From: Rhynchopus euleeides
Taxonomy: Eukaryota; Euglenozoa; Diplonemea; Diplonemida; Diplonemidae
Assembly: GCA_963210315.1 (NCBI GenBank)
Contig: OY723268.1
Coordinates: 682,001-746,000, forward strand
DNA: 64,000 bases
Reading direction: 5' to 3'
Part shown: piece by piece, positions 60,483 to 64,000 of the stretch
Layout of the letters: every line of letters begins with the position of its first letter
Position numbering within the stretch: position 1 is the stretch's first letter
The notes under the pieces: model-generated
What the model was told of the DNA's origin: nothing
Database searches by the model: none
The model's input: only the letters and a program-made list of their open reading frames with translations
Program-made: the position numbers and the translations under genes

Positions 60483-63152
60483 TCATGACACCCGATGCCG
60501 AAGGCGGGTCGTGATGACCTCAGGCTCGTCGATCGAACAGCTCAGGTCAGCCATCTCCGTCTGGGTGATTCGGTCCAAAGGGGGTAGCTTGTACAGCGCA
60601 CGTTCGACAGGGTCGGTGAAGAGGGCCTTGGTGATGTCGGGCATGTTGCGGGGCCACCAGTTGCGCTGTGCTGCGGAGACCATGAGGGCGGGAACCAGGA
60701 TGGTGCGGATCACAAACGCGTCCAGCAGGACCGACACGCTGAGGATCAGCCCGAACTGCTTCAGCGTCATCTCCGGGGCGAAGAGCAGCCCGCTGAAGGC
60801 GATGACCATGATGACAGCAGCACCGGAGATGGTGGGGCCCGTGCGCGCCACCCCCAGGATCACTGCCTCCACGTCGCTGTAGCCCTGCATGCGCAGCTCC
60901 TCCACCCGCGTCAGGAGGAAGATGTCGTAGTCCAGCCCCAGCGCGATGCACACAGGCAGCACCACGGCGGGCACGGTGAACGCAAGCCCGTCGTTCTCAA
61001 ACAGCTCCAGGTCGGGGATCGCCCACCACAGCGCCTTCGTCTGGAACGCAACCACCGCAATGCCCAGCGTCACCAGCACTGTGTACAGCAGCGCAAAGGC
61101 CAGGCGGAACGGCAGCACCGCACTCCGGAACACAACCCCCACAAACACCATCACACACACCATCACCAGCGACACCACGACTGGGGTAATGTTGCCCAGG
61201 GCTTGTGCTACTTCATATTCGGTCGCAGATCTACAGTTCAATCGGAAGCGGTACTTCCCTTCCAGCTTGTGGTTGATGGCGTCGATGCGAGCCCTCATAG
61301 CAGGATACCACTTCCCTCCACGCGCACTCTGCAGTTCGAAGGGCACATAAATGAGAAGGAGTGTCGATGTTTTGGCCTTCACCCACTCCTCTTCAGCCAC
61401 ACGGTACCTGTAGCCTTGTGCACCCTCCTGCATCGACTGCCTGTACGCCAGATCGACCTTCTTGCCATCGAAGTATGCGATGGACCAGACCAGTTTTGGG
61501 TTCACAAGGTCAGGATCCGCAATACCGTCGAAGGATTCAAACACTGCATCGCCCACCTTGTGCAGTACATCGAACGCCTCCGGCTCGTAGACAGTGGCGT
61601 TCGGCTCGAGAACCTGAAGCGCGATGTAGTTGACCGTCAGCAGGCCGGGTGCAATGCCGTGCTGCTCGAGCTCCCACCCCACACGCATCGAGTCACTGAT
61701 CGGCAGCCCGTAGTTCCGGTTCATTGAGATGTTCAGGAAGGGCACCGCCACCATGAACGGCAGTCCGATCAACATCGCCACAACTGTTGTGCGACGCGGG
61801 TTGCGTGCCACGTGGCACGCCAGGCGGAACCACGCTGTGTCCTCTTCCCGGGTGTATCCTTCTTGCATGAGACAGGCAGTAGGGAGAAGGGCAGAGGCTT
61901 GGTGATCCAGGGCGGAACCACGCCGTGTCCTCTTCCCGGGCGTCTCCTTCTTGCATGAGGCAGGCAGCAGGGAGAAGGGCAGAGGCATGGTGATCCAGTT
62001 CCCGAAGATGACCAGAAGGGCGGGTGTGACGGCGAGGTTTGTGAAGACGGTGACTGCGGCGGCAATGCCGGTGCACACCGACGCAACACGCAGAGGCGGC
62101 ACAGGCAGAATCACACCCGAAAGGAACGACATGCACACCAGCACACCCGATACCAGAACCGTGTGTCCGGTGTGGATTGTCATATCCAGTGTGGCCCCCC
62201 ACACGCCCATCCCATTGTCGCGTGACTCGTTGAATCTTGTCAGGAGGAACAGGCTGGCATCGATTGACAGTGCCACGCACAGGCTGGCCATCACCTCCGT
62301 CACAGACGAGGTGAGGCCCCACTTCGCAGCAACAGGCATTGCGGCTGCATACGAGCCCCCGAGCGACAGCACGATGCCCACAAATGGGATCATCAGCATA
62401 CGCAGCGATCGCAGGAAGTAGAGAAGCACGCAGAACGCGAGGGGAAGTACAGTCATCTCCATCTGTGTCATCGCCTTCAACGGATCGCCTGCCTCTGCCT
62501 TCATCATGATGCCCCCGGTCACACCGCACGCATAGCCCAACTTGTCGCCTGTGATGGTCCCATTCGGCGGCACTGCGTCAAGGATGTGGTCAGCAACAAC
62601 ACCCCTGTAGTTCCCCAGCTCGGTGTAGTTCACAACAATCCGCTCCGGCTGACCCAAATCACCCTTCAGGTGACTCGCATAACTCTTGGCCACCTTCTGC
62701 TTGATACGGGACATCGGGAAGAAGACCGTCGACCGGTTATCCGGGCTGAGCAGTGAACCCTTGTCGTTGTGGTCTCCGCACCCACGGAAGTAGCTCTCGA
62801 CGTATGTCCCAATCGCAGAACCGTCAGCCTGCATCACATACTCGAGAGTATTTGCGGTGAGCCAGTCGGCGTACCGCTGCAAGGCATCATTCGCATGGAT
62901 GTCGATCGGGGATGTGACCACCAGTGCAAGGTATCGGTCGTACCTGCCCAGGCTGTAGTGCTTCTCGACATACTCTCTGTCTGCCTCCACGACGCCCCCA
63001 CTCACAGGGTTGAGGTGCACACCCTTCACGTGAAAGATGTCCCCCGACAAGTTCAGGAAGACGGCCCCCAGGAACACCCACACCGCCAGCATCAGGCACC
63101 CGAAGTACCGTGCCCACAGCGGTGTGGACGCCGTCCACGGCTTGGCCCACAT
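60483..63152 (-). CDS. MMPL/RND-family membrane transporter, paralogue C
   Basis: An 889-aa frame from the ATG at 63152 (MWAKPW), co-linear with paralogue B except for 29 extra codons. Same two-fold RND topology; TM4 SIDASLFLLTR and TM10 GLDYDIFLLTR keep both Asp residues. The extra 29 codons come from an 88-bp tandem duplication (61823-61998) in the cytoplasmic stretch before TM7: a 1-nt deletion present in both repeat units shifts the frame, and the second unit brings it back, leaving one missense segment (GKRTRRGSALDHQ...). The C-terminal 19 residues differ entirely from B although the lengths are equal. A CTTCCCCAACAG acceptor lies about 83 nt upstream of the ATG. Upstream codons to 63236 are open but lack an ATG. 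Probably functional in lipid or sterol transport; cargo unknown. Confidence 0.9.
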   Translation of the reverse strand: MWAKPWTASTPLWARYFGCLMLAVWVFLGAVFLNLSGDIFHVKGVHLNPVSGGVVEADREYVEKHYSLGRYDRYLALVVTSPIDIHANDALQRYADWLTANTLEYVMQADGSAIGTYVESYFRGCGDHNDKGSLLSPDNRSTVFFPMSRIKQKVAKSYASHLKGDLGQPERIVVNYTELGNYRGVVADHILDAVPPNGTITGDKLGYACGVTGGIMMKAEAGDPLKAMTQMEMTVLPLAFCVLLYFLRSLRMLMIPFVGIVLSLGGSYAAAMPVAAKWGLTSSVTEVMASLCVALSIDASLFLLTRFNESRDNGMGVWGATLDMTIHTGHTVLVSGVLVCMSFLSGVILPVPPLRVASVCTGIAAAVTVFTNLAVTPALLVIFGNWITMPLPFSLLPASCKKETPGKRTRRGSALDHQASALLPTACLMQEGYTREEDTAWFRLACHVARNPRRTTVVAMLIGLPFMVAVPFLNISMNRNYGLPISDSMRVGWELEQHGIAPGLLTVNYIALQVLEPNATVYEPEAFDVLHKVGDAVFESFDGIADPDLVNPKLVWSIAYFDGKKVDLAYRQSMQEGAQGYRYRVAEEEWVKAKTSTLLLIYVPFELQSARGGKWYPAMRARIDAINHKLEGKYRFRLNCRSATEYEVAQALGNITPVVVSLVMVCVMVFVGVVFRSAVLPFRLAFALLYTVLVTLGIAVVAFQTKALWWAIPDLELFENDGLAFTVPAVVLPVCIALGLDYDIFLLTRVEELRMQGYSDVEAVILGVARTGPTISGAAVIMVIAFSGLLFAPEMTLKQFGLILSVSVLLDAFVIRTILVPALMVSAAQRNWWPRNMPDITKALFTDPVERALYKLPPLDRITQTEMADLSCSIDEPEVITTRLRHRVS
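60591..61174 (-). repeat. gene-conversion tract shared by three MMPL genes, copy C
   Basis: Nearly identical to 38528-39110 and 47469-48052; one visible private difference (GGGAACCAGG instead of GGGGACCAGG near 60692). Confidence 0.9.
61823..61998 (-). repeat. 88-bp in-gene tandem duplication restoring the reading frame
   Basis: Two 88-bp units (61823-61910 and 61911-61998) differ at only a few bases. The homologous single segment in paralogue B is 89 bp (CCCTGGG there, CCCGGG here). 2 x 88 - 89 = 87 bp = 29 codons, so the frame is kept only because deletion and duplication occur together. Confidence 0.95.
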
Positions 63153-63577
63153 CCCACCGGAGGCACAGTGGCCTCCAACTGCACGCCCCGCACCTCCTGC
63201 CAGGTTGGTGTCGAGTGGGTGGGGTGTATTTGGCACTGTTGGGGAAGAGAGGAGAGAGGGGGCTTATTGGTTGGGATTGTTGCCGGCAAAAAACACAACA
63301 CCAATGACGCGATTGAGGGGGGTGGGGGGTGGGGGGTCATCCTGAGTTGGGCCCACGCCCGAAGCGCCAATAAAGAACCTGCGCCGGTGCAAACCCTTTG
63401 CAGAAACACCGACCTCCCCACCCCCCCCACGCAACAGGCGCGTTGGGGAGGTGTCCTCACGGGTCTCAGAAGAACAGAACCCGCAGCAACTGCGATTCAT
63501 TTCATTCATCCCGACTTGATGCGTTGACGTTTCCACCACCACCACCACCGCCTCTCGTTCTCTCTCTCTCGACCCCT
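63153..63577. other. short spacer
   Basis: About 425 bp holding a pyrimidine tract and CCCCAACAG acceptor on the minus strand (ending at 63236) for transporter C, a TTGATGCGTTGACGTTTCCACC motif (63516-63540) and a short (CCA)n run. Confidence 0.55.
63236..63262 (-). promoter_or_regulatory. pyrimidine tract and AG acceptor before transporter C
   Basis: The minus strand reads a CTCTCTCCTCTCTTCCCC tract then AACAG at 63236, followed by an 83-nt leader to the ATG at 63152. Consistent with trans-splicing or a 5'UTR intron. Confidence 0.5.
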
Positions 63578-64000
63578 TCAGCGAGAAGATTTCAAAGCAC
63601 ACAAGATGGGCTCCAGGGTGCTATCCGATGGCGCCGTGCTGTACCCCTTCGCCAGCTGCCGGAGCAGCGCGACATCATCACTCCGAAGCCCCAGCAGACG
63701 CGCAACCCTCTGTGAGCAGAGGAACTGCACACACTGCGTCACATTCCGGAACACCGGGGCGTCGTGCACCGCAGCCCTGTCGAAGTCAAGCAGAAGAACC
63801 CGCGCCGGAAACACGCCCCCCACACCCTTGCCTGGGAAGACGAGGATATGCCTCTCAGGGTGCGTCCCTTCGCTCTTCACGATCCCCAGCCTGTCCAGGG
63901 TGCGGCACTGCCCCAGGAGTTCTGCCACAACCGCATCGGCACAGGCACCTGCACCGGAGGCCTCCAGAAAGGCGGCAACCGGCAGCCCCCCGCCGCACCA
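63578..64000 (-). CDS. COG2112-like protein kinase, 3' part (runs off window)
   Basis: The frame is open from the right edge to a TGA at 63578 (140 codons visible); the 5' end lies beyond the window. It reads QCRTLDRLGIVKSEGTHPER, HILVF, a VLLLDFDRAA strand equivalent to the kinase DFG region, then FRNVTQCVQFLCSQRV and a short helical end. The order of basic-HP-HILV, hydrophobic-DF-acidic and NVTQ/VQFL matches the C-lobe of predicted Ser/Thr kinases of the COG2112 type known in archaea, fungi and some protists. ATP-binding residues cannot be checked because the N-lobe is missing. Substrate unknown. It ends only about 425 bp upstream of transporter C, the tightest spacing in the window. Confidence 0.55.
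   Translation of the reverse strand, partial: WCGGGLPVAAFLEASGAGACADAVVAELLGQCRTLDRLGIVKSEGTHPERHILVFPGKGVGGVFPARVLLLDFDRAAVHDAPVFRNVTQCVQFLCSQRVARLLGLRSDDVALLRQLAKGYSTAPSDSTLEPILCALKSSR

Noticed and set aside
1..64000. tRNA, 5S rRNA or spliced-leader RNA genes
   Set aside because: I scanned by eye for GGTTCGANNCC-type B boxes and other conserved words on both strands and saw none convincing; a covariance-model scan would be decisive.

Overview
This looks like nuclear DNA of a GC-rich, repeat-rich unicellular eukaryote. Evidence: a eukaryote-only gene set (IMP3, PIN4 parvulin, an F-box protein, a BIR protein, R3H/PDZ and WD40 proteins), short spliceosomal introns whose 5' ends nearly all read GTATG, large intergenic spacers full of G/C homopolymers, microsatellites, foldback elements and satellites, and no tRNA, rRNA or bacterial operon signals that I could recognise. 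Every gene I can support (14 of 14) lies on the minus strand, and several starts sit a few to about 110 bases after a pyrimidine-rich tract ending in AG. One-directional gene clusters plus AG acceptors close to the ATG suggest Euglenozoa (polycistronic transcription with spliced-leader trans-splicing). The presence of cis-introns and a bacterial-type AA10 lytic polysaccharide monooxygenase would fit a diplonemid-like organism. This assignment is inference; no spliced-leader gene is visible here. Layout, left to right (transcription runs right to left): an F-box/nucleotidyltransferase-fold/short-chain-dehydrogenase fusion (60-2603); a BIR plus EF-hand-like protein (3927-5696); an 8 kb gene-poor spacer with a MITE-like element and hairpin repeats; an FCP/SCP-type HAD phosphatase (13800-14944); a WD40 propeller protein (15628-16794); an R3H-PDZ-zinc-ribbon protein in three exons (18544-20685); a coiled-coil protein (21416-22618); IMP3 in three exons (23765-24722); a PIN4-type parvulin (25317-25685); a giant coiled-coil, glutamine-rich protein in four exons with a foldback minisatellite in its last intron (26928-34021); an unrecognised basic protein (35298-36782); then three MMPL/RND-type transporter paralogues (38260-41073, 47361-49943, 60483-63152) separated by satellites; a secreted AA10 LPMO with a CBM1-like module (56763-57836); and the 3' part of a COG2112-like kinase running off the right edge (63578-64000). 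The most informative structures are: (i) the three transporter genes, which share an almost identical tract of about 580 bp although the rest of one of them is highly diverged, indicating gene conversion; (ii) an 88-bp tandem duplication in the third transporter that restores a reading frame broken by a 1-nt deletion; (iii) a 2.8-kb head-to-head inverted array of a 41-bp satellite, each unit carrying an 18-bp palindrome, with a 615-bp duplicated block; and (iv) several families of foldback/MITE-like and hairpin repeats. I found no CRISPR array, phage, bacterial insertion sequence or obvious autonomous transposon. Coordinates of spliced genes are the outer limits of the coding sequence; exon limits are in the evidence text. 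Starts were placed at ATG codons.
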